DNA from: Mauremys mutica
Taxonomy: Eukaryota; Chordata; Testudines; Geoemydidae
Length of the DNA: 64,000 nt
Reading direction: 5' to 3'
NCBI RefSeq assembly: GCF_020497125.1
Contig: NC_059075.1
Coordinates: forward strand, 29,486,003 to 29,550,002
A program made the position numbers and the translations under genes. Each line of letters starts with the position of its first letter. Within the stretch, counting starts at the first letter, position 1. Shown here in pieces: positions 26,201 through 34,842 of this stretch. Under the pieces are notes generated by a model that searched no databases, was not told the origin of the DNA, and saw only the letters and a program-made list of their open reading frames with translations.

Positions 26201-29200
26201 GGAAAGAAAAAAGCCCTGCCTGTGTAAGGAAGCTAAAATCTGCTTGTATCATCAGTCAGGGTGAGATATTGCTGATTCAAATCTAGTTTGTATGAGACAG
26301 ATTGCAATTTTGTTTAATTTCCTAGGTAACCTGCTTTGATCTGTTTGCTATCACTTATAATAACTTAAAATCTATCCTTCTGTAGTTACTAAACTTGCTT
26401 TTTGTTTTATCTTAACCAGTGTGTTTTTAAGTGAAGTGTCAGAATCTTGGCTGTTAGCAATGGCTGTTGCATATCTTCCCCCTATCGAGGGGGAAGCAGA
26501 CTAATTTAATGATCTTGCACTCTCCAGAACCCTGTGCAGTGCAACATGGTATAATTCTGGGTTTATACTCCAGTAGGGGTGCAAGGCTGAAGAGCTGGGA
26601 AATTGGCTGGTGCCTTCACTGTCAGTCCATGAGTGGCTTAGGTAAAGCACTCAGGTGAGACAGTCAGGTGTGGCGCACTACCTGCTGTCTTGTTGGGTGA
26701 TAACAGGGCCTGGCTGGGTATCACCAGCAGAGCAGTGTGGGAGGCCAACCCAGTTGAATGGTATGGGGGCACAGCAGTTCCAATGGCTTCCAGGCTTCAC
26801 CCCGGGGATGACAACCAGTCTCTCTCTCTCTCACACACACACACACATTAAATCTTCACTGCAGTGCACTTATGACCCCTTTCTCATAACTGGAAGCGTA
26901 TAAATAATGGACACAGCAGTAGAAGCAGGAAGTTAGGAGTCTCATCCGGTTTGCAGTAGGAGAGCTAGACCTGCTAATTCAACTTTAGAATTCTGTCAAA
27001 CATAATACAAGACAATCTGGTTTATTATAAAACGTTGTTTTTAAATAATCCATTTGCCCATTATTATAAAGTGCTAAATGCCCTAAAACTTGGCAGAGTT
27101 GATGGTGTACTGTACTTCAAAATTATGGTGTTTGTCTTATTAATTTATACATTCATATGGGTCTGACAAGAAACCAGATGTTTGTTTTCCTGCATTTGCT
27201 ATTTTGGTATTGCCTATTCCCAAGATGCCCTCTGTGACAAGAATTCACTATTTCTTATACAATTATAGTGTAGTAATATTTCATATTATTAAAAAATACA
27301 GCATATTTAGCAAAATATTATAAACACACTCTAACTTTCCTTATCCATTGAAGAGGTAAGAGATAGACTACTTATAATCCAATATTTTGAAGAGAAAAAA
27401 AAAATCTGAAATGTTATGTGCCAGTCGCGTAAAGCGGTGAATTTTAATTCAGATATGACTGCTTCATAATGTACAATACCAGTGCTGGGAACTTTGATAT
27501 GGGATATGTTTTTTATCATTCACTTCTTAGAGACTGTGCTTTGTTATTTAATAATTGGAGGGGTATTTTATTATTATTTTGAATTTTCAGGTGAACAAAT
27601 ACAGAGTTGGGACATTATAAGAAAAAAATAATTGGAAATCCAAGACTAACGCACAAGCTGACTCACTTTATTGAGGGAACTGCCCAGCATTAATTTATCA
27701 GGATATGGGGGTAAAACGAAACATGATTTTATCTGTTGATGGGGGGCTGGCCCTTCATTTAAGTTTTTGAATAGGGAAACAGCATTAATTTATTGCCCGT
27801 GTTCCTTGTCTATTTTCAAGGCAAAACACATTGTACTCTTAAAACACTGTCCAAATGCAGACTACTATATAAAATGATTAACAAAAGTAACACAGCAGGT
27901 AAGATCTCTCTATTAAGATGGAGTCCATCTATGGAAGAATTTGAGGATCATAGTTCTACATAAGAACAGCCATACTGGGTCAGACCAAATATCCATCTAG
28001 CCCAGTATCCTGTCTTCTGACAGTGGCCAATGCCAGGTGCCCCAGAGGGAATGAACAGAACAGGTAATCATCCAGTGATCCATTCCCTGTCACTCATTCA
28101 CAGCTTTTGGCAAACACAGGCTAGGGGCACTCATCCCTGCCCATCCTGGCTAATAGCTATTGACGGACCTATCCTCCAGGAATGTATCTAGTTCTTTTTT
28201 GAACCCTGTTATAGTCTTGACCTTCACAACATCCTCTGGTAAAGAGTTCCACAGGTTGACTGTGTGTTGTGTGATGAAATACTTCTTTTTGTTTGTTTTA
28301 AACCTTCTGCCTATTAATTTCATTTGGCGACCCCCTAGTTCTCGTGTTATGAGTAAATAACACTACCTTATTTACTTGCTTCACACCAGTCATGATTTTA
28401 TAGACCTCAATAATATCCCCCCTTAGTCATCTCTTTTCCAAGCTGAAAAGTCCCAGTCTTATTAATCGCCTCTCATATGGAAGCCGCGCCATATCCCAAT
28501 CATTTTTGTTGACCTTTTCTGTACCTTTTCCAATTCCAAGATACCTTTTTTGAGATGGGGCAACCGGATCTGCATGCAGTATTCAAGATGTGGGCATACC
28601 ATGGATTCATACAGAGGCAATATGAAATTTTCTGTCTCATCTATCCCTTTCTCAAATTCCCAACATTCTGTTAGCTTTTTTGAGTGGATGTTTTCAGAGA
28701 AGTATCCATAGTGACTCCAAGATCTCTTTCTTGAGTGGTAACAGCTAATTTAGACCCCATCATTTTTATGTATAGTTGGGATTATGTTTTCCAATGTGCA
28801 TTACTTTGCATGTATTAACATTCTATGTAGAAAAAAAGTCTGTGCACTTTATCCATAGTATTATTACTGATTGTGCATTTCTTACCTCATCTTCAGGATC
28901 AGGATATGGTCTTTTACAAACACAGTATAATCCATAGAAGTTGTGATTATACTTATTGCCTGAATTCACTTTTCCCTTTTCCTAGAAGGGAAATAGGATA
29001 TATGTTTTAATGTACAACCTGGTGAAAAAACATGAACATTATTGAGAGACTGTACAATCTGAAGACAATTCTTATCCTATTCAAACCTCCTAAGAAATGA
29101 CCCACATGCTATCTTGAAAATATAAAGATTAGTGTCTAAACTTACCGGAAATAGCTTGCACTGCAAATTTTTGAATTTGCTGTTTCCACAGTCACAGCGG

Positions 29201-32200
29201 AAGTTTCTGGAAAGAGAGAGACATAATAGTTCAGATTGTTTATGCTGTCTTAAAATAATGTCTTATTCTTATAAGTGCTCCTTATTTAGAACCATGAAGT
29301 GCTCTCACAAGCACAAAAACAAAAACATATGTGAAAATTGGCTAGACTGTCCTGAAGCCTTACCATCTCATGCTGTGGTCCTGTCAGATCCCAGCTCAGC
29401 AGTGTTGAGTTACATCAGTATTTGGTTGGGAAACCTCAATGGAAGATCTAATTGTTGCTGCTGTAACTACTCACATGCATAAAGGCAAGCACGTGTTTTA
29501 GTGTTTGCAAGACTGGGGCCTAAGTTAGTTGGATGTCATGAGAGCCTGTGCTACTGGAGATACTGTCTTTTGGATGAGAGATGCAACTGAACTCCTTCCC
29601 ACCTATGATCAGTCAAGGTCACACTGAAATGTTTGTATTAACAGGGGTATTAGTTGGGGTGCTCTGGGAAAATTCTCCTTTGGACAATTCATCTGCCTAC
29701 CAAAGATTCAGTTTCAATACATTCTGATGATAATCTTCACTTAATATATTCAAATATTTTTCTACTTTAACCTACATGGTTGGTTAGTAGTGCTGTGCTT
29801 TGTTGAACAGCCATTACATTCTATCCCAGAGGTGGCTGCATGCTAATGATTAGCACTGTGCACACTACGTATTTTACTTGATTCAGATAGATGTGGTGGG
29901 CCTTAATATTTAGAATGTTCTTTACAACGAATAAAAGTGCTTATAAAACATGTGAGCAAAAATACTTTATAATTTAACAGAGGAGCACAATCTGTACTTT
30001 GGAAATAAGTTTTTTGAGATCAATGTTGTTTTTTTCTGAAATCCACTCCCTCCAAACCCATGTAGTAATTGCTTTAATGAAAGGACCCAAATGTACTGTG
30101 TACTTCTTCAGTACCATTTCTGCCTCTGCAATCAGCAATCGCTTTCCACATCACAGATTAACACCTCTTTAAGAAGATGGGCACTTAGCATAAAGGCACA
30201 GACTACTTTTTGGTGTGATGCTTCACTTCTTCACAATATGACAAAGAAAAAGAAGTGTGTCAGAAATTACTCCGATATCTCCCCTCTCTAAAAAAGCTTT
30301 ACCTTTTTGTATATAGTTCAAATAACTTGTGTGTGCCATGACATTCATAACTGCAGGCTAAACAGATTCCTGCTGGTTCTTCTCCTGGTGGGGTGCAAGT
30401 ACTGCAGGCATACAAGGCTTGTCTTTTTACAGCACCCTACAAAGACAAGATAAATGACTACAGAAATGCAGAGAGATGCAAAAATAATTGAAGGAAGATA
30501 ATTTGCTGTTGAAGTGAAGTAGTAAATGCAGTTTGTGTCAGAAGAACTGGATTTAGGACACGGGTGGGGAAACTTTTTGGCCTGAGGGCCACATCAGGGT
30601 GGGGAAATTGTATGCAGCACCATGAATGTAGGGCTGGGGTGCGGGAAGCCGTATAGGGTGTGGGAGGGGTGCGATGTGCAGGAAGAGGCTCAGGGCAAGG
30701 GGCTGGGGCAGAGGAGGGGTGCATGAGGGGGCTCAGGGAAGGGGGTTGGGATGCAGAAGGGGGTGCACAGTGTGGGAAGGGGCTCAGGGCAGTGGTGCAG
30801 GGAGGGGTGCAGGTTGTGGCAGGGGCTCTGGGCAAGGGTTGGGGTGCAGGAGGGGAGCGGGGTGTGGTGGGGACTCTGGGCAGGGGGTTGGGGTGTAGGA
30901 GGGGTGCGGCAGGGAGCTTAAGGCTGGGGTGCAGAAGCAGTTCAGGGTGTGAGCTCAGGCCCGGCGCCGCTTACCTGGAGCGGCTCTGGGATGGCAGCGG
31001 CATGTAGCTGGCACCATGTCCCTTGGCCGCCCCCCCGGGGGGGTGGTAAGAGGGCTCAGCACGCTGTCCTCGCCTGTGAGTACCTCCCCCAAAGCTCCCC
31101 CTGGCCGCAATTCCCCAGTCCCAGCCAATGACAACTGCGGGGGGCAGTACCAGCAGGTGAGGGCAGGATGTGGAACCGTCTGCCCCCTCTCCCAGGGGCC
31201 TCAGGGACGTGGTGCTGGCCACTACCAGGAGCGGCGTGGGGCCCATGGCCCCACAGGGGTGGCAATCCCGTGGGCCGTATCCAAAGCCCTGAGGGGCCGT
31301 ATCCAGCCCACAGGCCTTATCCAAAGCCCTAAGGGGCCGGATCCAGCCCACAGGCCGTACTTTGCCCACACCTGATTTAGGAGCAGGTTGGTATTTGGGG
31401 GGCAATCTGGCACTGGGTGCAAAAACAACAAGGCATTTTGTTAGTGCATTCACAAAATTGCCAAGTGCCTTCTTGTAGTACAAAATGCTGACCTATGAAT
31501 GGCTCTTTAAAAGGGGATAGACTAGGATAAATGCAATGAGGATGTGAATATGTTTCCTAGTCCTGGAAATGCAATTTTTTCTTCATGAAAAGGCTCTTGC
31601 AATACGTGAGACGCACTGTGAGCCACACCAGGGTTTGCGTCTCATGAACCAAGCCCTGTACTTAAATAAATAGGGAGTGGGATAATTTGTTGAAAGAACA
31701 AGGAGTACTTGTGGCACCTTAGAGACTAACACATTTATTTGGGCATAAGCTTTTGTGGGCTAAAACCACCTTCATCGGATGCATGCAGGGCTGGCTCTAG
31801 GTTTTTTGCCACCCCAAGCAAAAAAAAATTTGGCTGCCCCCCATCCCAGCCCTGGGCTCCCCCCGAGACCCCTGTGCTGCCCCAACCCTGGGCTCTCCCA
31901 CCCACACCCCCTGCTGCCCCAGCGCTGGGCTTCCCCTTCCCCCCCCCACCAGTGCCCTTCCCCCACCCCCCTGCCACCCCAGCCCTGGGGTCCCCCCTTG
32001 CCCCCCACCAGTACCCCCCCACACCTCCTGCCGCCCCAGCCCTGGGCTCTCTGCCTCCCCCTCCACCTGCACCCTCCTTCCGCCGCAGCCCAGGGTCACT
32101 GGTAACTCGCTCCTGGGCCGGTTATTCAGCAGGAATTTTGGACTTGCACAAAACACAGACAGGATTGGTTCCCATATGGTTACAAAGCTGCATTAAAGTG

Positions 32201-34215
32201 GAACAATTTTCAGCTTGTGTGATTGGAGGATATCTGGATGCATATTATAACACTGTCCTCCATAATATGAGGAAAAGTTGAGGTGCCTTTATTATTCTTT
32301 TGTTCCACTCTTTCTTTCTATGGGGAATTTGCCGATGCAATATCACTGTCTTCCTTTTAAACAAACAAACAAAGGCTGTTGAAAATAGCAATTCCAGTCC
32401 TAATAACCACTGGGAAGCATTTCTTGCTTAATTTTATCCTACAAAAATTTTTCTACAGCAAGTTACAGTGGATCAGTATATTTGATTTGGGAGAAATGAA
32501 GTAACAGCTGCCCAAACTGAGCTTGAGCATTCCTGAATTTTGAGGTGTTCAAATCTGGAAGGCAGGTGCTGTGTGTGTGGAAGGGGATGGGGGGGGCTGT
32601 GGGCTCCACGGGGGAGCACTGCAGCATGTGTGCAGCAGCGTGTCTGGCGCTGCTCAGAGCCAGATACGCTAGTCTGAGTGGCACGGTAAGGGGGCTGGGA
32701 GGTTGGAGAGGGGGCAGAGGGTTCAGGGGGGCAGTCGGGACAGGCAGTGGTTGGATAGGCATGGGAGTCCCAGGGATTTGTCAGGGGATAGGCGGGGGGG
32801 GTCCTAGGGGGGGATCTCAGGAGGGGACAGTTGGGAGAAGAAGAAGGGAGGCTTAGATAGGGGTGGGGCCCCAAGGGGCAGTTAGGGGCAGGGGTCCCGG
32901 GAGGGGGCAATCAGGGGACAAGGACCAGCAGCGCTTAGATAGGGGGTGGGCTCCTGGGGGGCAGTTAGGGGCAGGAGTCGTGGGAGGGGGTGACCAGGGG
33001 ACAGGGAGCGGGGGGGAGTTGGATGGGTTGGGGTTTCTGTGGGGGGCAGTCGGAGGGAGTGGCTGGTGGCAGGGTGGGGCTTCCCTCCCCATGGAGTGCC
33101 CTGTTTTTTGAATGTTAAAATATGGTCTCCCTACCATTCACAGCACTCACAGCACGCTGCCGCATGAGGTCCCCCTCCTTCCTTTCCAGTTGGTAGTGGC
33201 CAAGGAATGCTGGGAAATGTAGTTCTTCCCTGATCCAGGGCTGGCTCTATAGGCAGGGAGCTAACCAAGGAACTACAGCTCCCAGAGCCCCCTGTTGGTT
33301 CTCAGCTCCGGTGCTAGATCCCTGCCACCCCTGCAAATGGGCTGCCCCAAGCAGGTGCTTGCTTTGCTGGTGCCTAGAGCCGCCCCTGAATGCATGCATG
33401 GAGAGGAAGCTATGGGTTAAGCGTTTTCAGAGCGAGGCAAAGTACTGTGGACACCAAGCCCTCTATTTATCCACAGAGCAGGCAGAGACCCCAACTTTGT
33501 CTCCCACCAATGCCCATCACATAACAGTTGCCGACAACTACATTTTGTCTGATGGGGTAAACTCTTGAATTGGGATGTTGTGGGGCCCCACGATCAGCCT
33601 GCAAACCATGCGTGGGAGAGAGAAAGAGCACAGAAAGGCACCCTACCAAAGACAGGGTTTCCCAAAATACAAGGATGTTGGACCTCTCCCTCTGCCCCAG
33701 AGGGACCAACTCCACAGTCCAGCTTTGCCCCTGAGCTTGCCACAAAGGGGGCACCGAGTGCATGGCAGAGGGGGAGGCCAAGCACCCCCCCCCCACCCCC
33801 GAGTGGCACTTGCTGGGCTCTGGCTCCATAAGGATCCCACCTACGGACTCCTGAAGAAAATCAAAGACTAAACCTCACCCCAACGCTGCCCCGCGACAGC
33901 CTCACCACACCACCCCCCCCCATCGCAACCCCGCTCGCACTTGTCCCGCCCGGGGGAGCCGCTCCCAGTGCACCTCCCTTGGCCCCGAGCCCGTCCCCGC
34001 CGTTTCTTCTCCGCCTGCAGGAGGCTCCCGGCCCGGCCCCGCCCCCTCACCTGGGAGTAGCTGCAGCGCTCGTGATCGCTCCCACCCAGCACCGCCCGCG
34101 CCTCCTTCTCGAGCTCCTCGTTCTCCGCCAGCACGTCAGCCAGGGAGACCACGGGCTCCTCCGGGGCCGCCGCGCAGCCGCCCGCGGGCTCAGCGCCCCC
34201 GGCCGCGGCCTCCAT
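14175..34215 (-). CDS. UBR7: UBR7, N-recognin 7 / PHD-finger E3 ubiquitin ligase (11 coding exons)
   Basis: A complete gene. Coding exons in transcript order are 34051-34215, 30303-30436, 29146-29206, 28886-28981, 25430-25483, 23933-24038, 21523-21710, 20714-20845, 20150-20312, 15458-15519 and 14175-14267. All introns are GT-AG and the phases join without a break to 1254 nt (417 residues plus stop); the mammalian protein is about 425. Exons 2-3 carry the UBR box (CSTCTP, CLACSYECHG, FRCDCGN), and exons 4-6 a PHD finger (YCVCKRP, CIVCEDWFHGR, MVCQAC). Exon 7 is an acidic, divergent linker. Exons 8-9 carry WRSKLCTCKDC and DPLMDTLNSMNRVQQVELIC. The C-terminus is Lys/Arg-rich. In human cells UBR7 acts on chromatin and monoubiquitinates histone H2B Lys120. 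The start fits the family and has good context (CGCGATGG). It shares a promoter with GON7. Confidence 0.95.
14619..14795. mobile_element. Foldback Penelope-like tail in UBR7 intron 10
   Basis: The left arm (about 14619-14684) is an inverted, diverged copy of the right arm (about 14686-14752). Both contain the CCAACAGAAGT..CCAATAAAAGA..TTACCTCACTCA block, and the right arm runs on to ATATCCTGGGACTAACA. The right arm has AGCTCGAAAG, the 3' half of a hammerhead-like core. I believe this is a tail of a Penelope-like element, recalled from turtle genomes rather than confirmed by search. Confidence 0.5.
15458..15519 (-). CDS. UBR7: UBR7 coding exon 10
   Basis: 62 nt between TCTTCCAG and GTAAGC. 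It encodes (E)YNDLKTELTDYLRRFADEGT. The upstream intron is 4.6 kb and carries a hAT transposase remnant. Confidence 0.92.
16241..18443 (-). pseudogene. Broken hAT transposase gene (TTF/DUF4371 type) in UBR7 intron 9
   Basis: Read on the reverse strand, successive broken frames give the parts of a zinc-finger-MYM1-like hAT transposase. The N-terminal part (18150-18443) has QTSWYKVRKWLTGSAM and LYCWPCLL, which resembles a TTF zinc finger. Next comes a KHLEQASTPIDVLL segment (17891-18160), then the central catalytic region (17493-17933, CEVDETDISHLSQLPLV). After that is HSYDGAVVITGKLGGLQALM with ALFVHGFAHKLDLVLQQ (17273-17509). The C-terminal dimerisation part (16241-16486) has CLKRIKTYLSTM and EKELL. 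Several frameshifts and stops rule out an intact product. Terminal repeats were not located. Confidence 0.75.
19306..19728 (-). other. Unrecognised 140-codon open frame in UBR7 intron 9
   Basis: An uninterrupted reverse frame whose C-terminal half (..MFEHFWVNKPESS.. to ..RICSASVNLS) has a balanced composition. I recognise no domain. It could be a fragment of an unknown transposon gene or chance. No splice or promoter evidence supports a gene. Confidence 0.2.
20150..20312 (-). CDS. UBR7: UBR7 coding exon 9
   Basis: 163 nt between CTCTTCAG and GTAAAT. It begins KMYSELDVQFLIDECDTVL, ends MNRVQQVELIC and leaves phase 1. Confidence 0.93.
20714..20845 (-). CDS. UBR7: UBR7 coding exon 8
   Basis: 132 nt between AATTCAG and GTATGT. 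It encodes TVTKSDEPVCKLREL ... TATFWPSNWRSKLC ... CKDCL. The C-x-C-x-x-C cluster is conserved in the family. Confidence 0.92.
21523..21710 (-). CDS. UBR7: UBR7 coding exon 7 (acidic linker)
   Basis: 188 nt between TTTCTAG and GTAAAC. It encodes a Glu/Lys-rich segment (VTKVTSLEDERIV ... STSSGSKCPE), predicted to be disordered and the least conserved part of the protein. Confidence 0.9.
21711..23932 (-). other. UBR7: UBR7 intron 6
   Basis: A 2.2-kb intron with the LINE fragment at 23161-23305. I see nothing else recognisable apart from a G run near 22112-22119. Confidence 0.7.
23161..23305 (-). mobile_element. CR1/L2-type LINE 3' end (short)
   Basis: Starts TAAGAACAGCC and matches the first ~140 bases of the longer copy at 27961-28845, sharing CCAGAGGGAATGAACAGAAC and CAGTATCCTGTCTTC. 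It is the 3' end of a LINE on the reverse strand. Confidence 0.75.
23933..24038 (-). CDS. UBR7: UBR7 coding exon 6 (PHD finger end)
   Basis: 106 nt between TTGACAG and GTAAAA. It encodes HLGAVPPESGDFHEM, then VCQAC, then FLWAYTSQLA, and ends in phase 1. Confidence 0.92.
24039..25429 (-). other. UBR7: UBR7 intron 5
   Basis: AT-rich intron. A degenerate palindromic MITE of the 2266/59955 family lies near 24865-24910 (AGGCACCCAACTCCCAT). Nothing else is recognised. Confidence 0.6.
25430..25483 (-). CDS. UBR7: UBR7 coding exon 5 (PHD finger core)
   Basis: 54 nt between CTTGTAG and GTAAGG. It encodes IPDEMIQCIVCEDWFHGR, the central Cys pair and His of the PHD finger. Confidence 0.93.
25735..26820 (+). 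mobile_element. LTR-like interspersed repeat in UBR7 intron 4
   Basis: Begins near TGTGACATTCTGCACCCC and runs about 1.1 kb with no coding capacity, finishing near GGGGATGACAACCA. The pattern of TTACTAAACTTGC, then an AACCAGTGTG motif and a GC-richer 3' part resembles the U3-R-U5 organisation of a solo LTR. The family resemblance is from memory, and boundaries and class are uncertain. Confidence 0.35.
26820..26848. repeat. (TC)n(AC)n microsatellite
   Basis: A compound dinucleotide repeat at the right edge of the LTR-like repeat. Confidence 0.9.
27961..28845 (-). mobile_element. CR1/L2-type LINE 3' part
   Basis: Read on the reverse strand it gives the C-terminal end of a LINE ORF2 in broken frames: YKIMTG, then THNTRTRG, then RRFKTNKKKYFI, then TVNLWNSLPEDVV and TITGFKKELD. 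The 3' UTR then ends at TAAGAACAGCC in plus orientation. It is truncated at its 5' end (near 28845), only about 40 bp from UBR7 exon 4. Confidence 0.85.
28886..28981 (-). CDS. UBR7: UBR7 coding exon 4 (PHD finger start)
   Basis: 96 nt between CTTCTAG and GTAAGA. It encodes EKGKVNSGNKYN..YCVCKRPYPDPEDE. The YCVC pair is the first zinc-ligand pair of the PHD finger. Confidence 0.93.
29146..29206 (-). CDS. UBR7: UBR7 coding exon 3 (UBR box, second part)
   Basis: 61 nt between TTTCCAG and GTAAGT. It encodes (R)NFRCDCGNSKFKN..CKLFP, completing the UBR-box zinc ligands. Confidence 0.93.
29357..29955 (+). mobile_element. 5S rRNA-derived SINE (Deu/AmnSINE type) in UBR7 intron 2
   Basis: The first ~95 bases resemble 5S rRNA from CCTGTCAGATCCCAGCTCAGCAG to GTATTTGGTTGGGAAACC (compare 5S GTACTTGGATGGGAGACC), that is, the internal Pol III promoter region. 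The body has the CTGTCTTTTGGATGAGAGAT block and the 3' end has GTGCTTATAAAACATG, similar to a LINE-derived tail. It is heavily diverged, so it is an old insertion and not a 5S gene. Confidence 0.65.
30303..30436 (-). CDS. UBR7: UBR7 coding exon 2 (UBR box, first part)
   Basis: 134 nt after acceptor TTTGTAG. It encodes GAVKRQALYACSTC through CLACSYECHG to ELYTK, with Cys/His zinc ligands of the UBR box. It ends in phase 2 before GTAAAG. Confidence 0.93.
30559..31374. mobile_element. Non-autonomous hAT element with perfect 8-bp TSD (UBR7 intron 1)
   Basis: The ends are CACGGGTGGGGAAAC and, reverse-complemented at the right, CAGGTGTGGGCAAAG: imperfect terminal inverted repeats of hAT type. The flanking 8-mers are identical: ATTTAGGA at 30551-30558 and at 31375-31382. 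The interior (about 30630-30960) is a G-rich imperfect minisatellite built on GGGGTGCAGGAGGGG-like units. No transposase is present. Confidence 0.9.
30630..30960. repeat. G-rich imperfect minisatellite inside the hAT element
   Basis: Irregular repeats of GGGCTCAGGGCAGGGG and GGTTGGGGTGCAGGAGGGG. Many GGG runs are close enough to form G-quadruplexes on the plus strand, which is the non-template strand for GON7 and the template strand of UBR7. Confidence 0.7.
31694..31785 (-). mobile_element. Penelope-like tail, interrupted by a hAT element
   Basis: The reverse strand reads GCATCCGATGAAGG..TTAGCCCACAAAAGCTTATG, then TTAGTCTCTAAGGTGCCACAAGTACTCC. It is a diverged copy of the tails at 46842, 49196 and 61452. 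Its left end in transcript sense is cut by the hAT insertion at 31786. Confidence 0.6.
31786..33388. mobile_element. Non-autonomous hAT element (~1.6 kb) nested in a Penelope-like tail
   Basis: The terminal inverted repeats are CAGGGCTGGCTCTAGG at the left and, reverse-complemented at the right, CAGGGGCGGCTCTAGG. The flanking 8-mers GATGCATG (31778-31785) and AATGCATG (33389-33396) match at seven of eight positions. The interior has C-rich (31830-32100) and G-rich (32580-33090) stretches and no transposase. A second TIR-like sequence at 33237 (CAGGGCTGGCTCTATAGG) suggests a smaller related element inside the right end. Confidence 0.8.
33205..33290. promoter_or_regulatory. Inverted pair of ZNF143/SBS-like motifs inside the hAT element
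   Basis: On the reverse strand 33205-33224 reads ACTACATTTCCCAGCATTC. On the forward strand 33271-33290 reads ACTACAGCTCCCAGAGCCC. Both match the ACTACAnnTCCCA core bound by ZNF143. They lie about 1 kb from the UBR7 first exon. Function is inference from motif only. Confidence 0.45.
33397..34050 (-). other. UBR7: UBR7 intron 1, promoter-proximal part
   Basis: No repeat was recognised, apart from a C-rich run near 33786-33799. It becomes CpG-rich towards exon 1. The many open frames on both strands reflect base composition. Confidence 0.6.
34051..34215 (-). CDS. UBR7: UBR7 coding exon 1
   Basis: 55 codons from ATG (34213-34215) to ...HERCSYSQ, ending in phase 0 at donor CAG|GTGAGG. The N-terminus is Ala/Gly/Glu-rich. 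An in-frame Met 39 codons upstream (34330-34332) is ignored because family members begin here. Confidence 0.93.
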
Positions 34216-34631
34216 CGCGGGATCCGACCGAGGCAGACACGGCACAAGGCGGGAAACGAGACCCAACGCTGGGGGGCGCCGCCACAACGGAAGCGGAACT
34301 GCCAACACGCCACGTGACGCGGGAAACCGCAAAACCAGGGTTCAGCGCGTGACACGGGCAGACGGGGCACATAGCAACAAGTCACAAAGGGTGGGGCGGG
34401 GCTGGGCGGGACCACGTGACGGAGGAGTGGGGGGGTAGTCACATGATGGGGCAGCTGGTGGTCAGACAGTGCACACGTAGTGGCCCCGCGAGAGTTGCTG
34501 CGCGCGCGCGGTTCGGTTTGGAGGGGCCGCTGTCTCGTGGGCGCCGAGCGCTTCCGGGTTAGGCCGCGTAGGACGGATTCCGATTGGGCAGCTGTGCTGC
34601 CGCTCTGTGCCCCTCGGGCCGGGCTGCGGGG
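34216..34631. promoter_or_regulatory. Bidirectional CpG-island promoter of UBR7 and GON7
   Basis: 416 bp separate the two divergent start codons. The region is CpG-rich. It contains E-boxes CACGTGAC (34311-34318 and 34413-34420) and TCACATGA (34439-34446), GC boxes (GGGGCGGGG near 34392) and ETS-type CTTCCGG (34551) and CGGAAG sites. No TATA box is evident. Head-to-head UBR7/GON7 is also the human arrangement. Transcription starts cannot be placed by eye. Confidence 0.8.
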
Positions 34632-34842
34632 ATGGAGCTGCGGGCGCAGCTGACCGGGCGCGACGGGCAGAAGCGGCCGCTTCGCGTGCGCTGCCAGCCC
34701 GAGGCCGGCGCCGGCGGGGAGCTCCGGGGGCTGCGGCGCGGCCTGTCCCAGCTGCAGGAGCAGGTCTCGGCGCTGCTCGCGCCCCTGGTGGAGCAAGAGA
34801 GCGGGGGGCTCGCGGGGGCGGGGCCCGCGGTGGGGCCGCGGG
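34632..34842 (+). CDS. GON7: GON7 coding exon 1
   Basis: 70 codons plus one base, ending GGG|GTGAGT. It lies in the CpG island. Confidence 0.9.

Noticed and set aside
29357..29480. 5S rRNA gene
   Set aside because: Too diverged from 5S rRNA and continuous with a SINE body.
30458..32281. Long GC-rich open frames on both strands
   Set aside because: They arise from minisatellite and hAT interior sequence with strong strand bias and low-complexity Pro/Gly/Arg translations.
34216..34332. Upstream in-frame Met extending UBR7 by 39 residues
   Set aside because: The extension is promoter-like sequence with no family similarity. The downstream ATG has a good Kozak context and gives the usual N-terminus.
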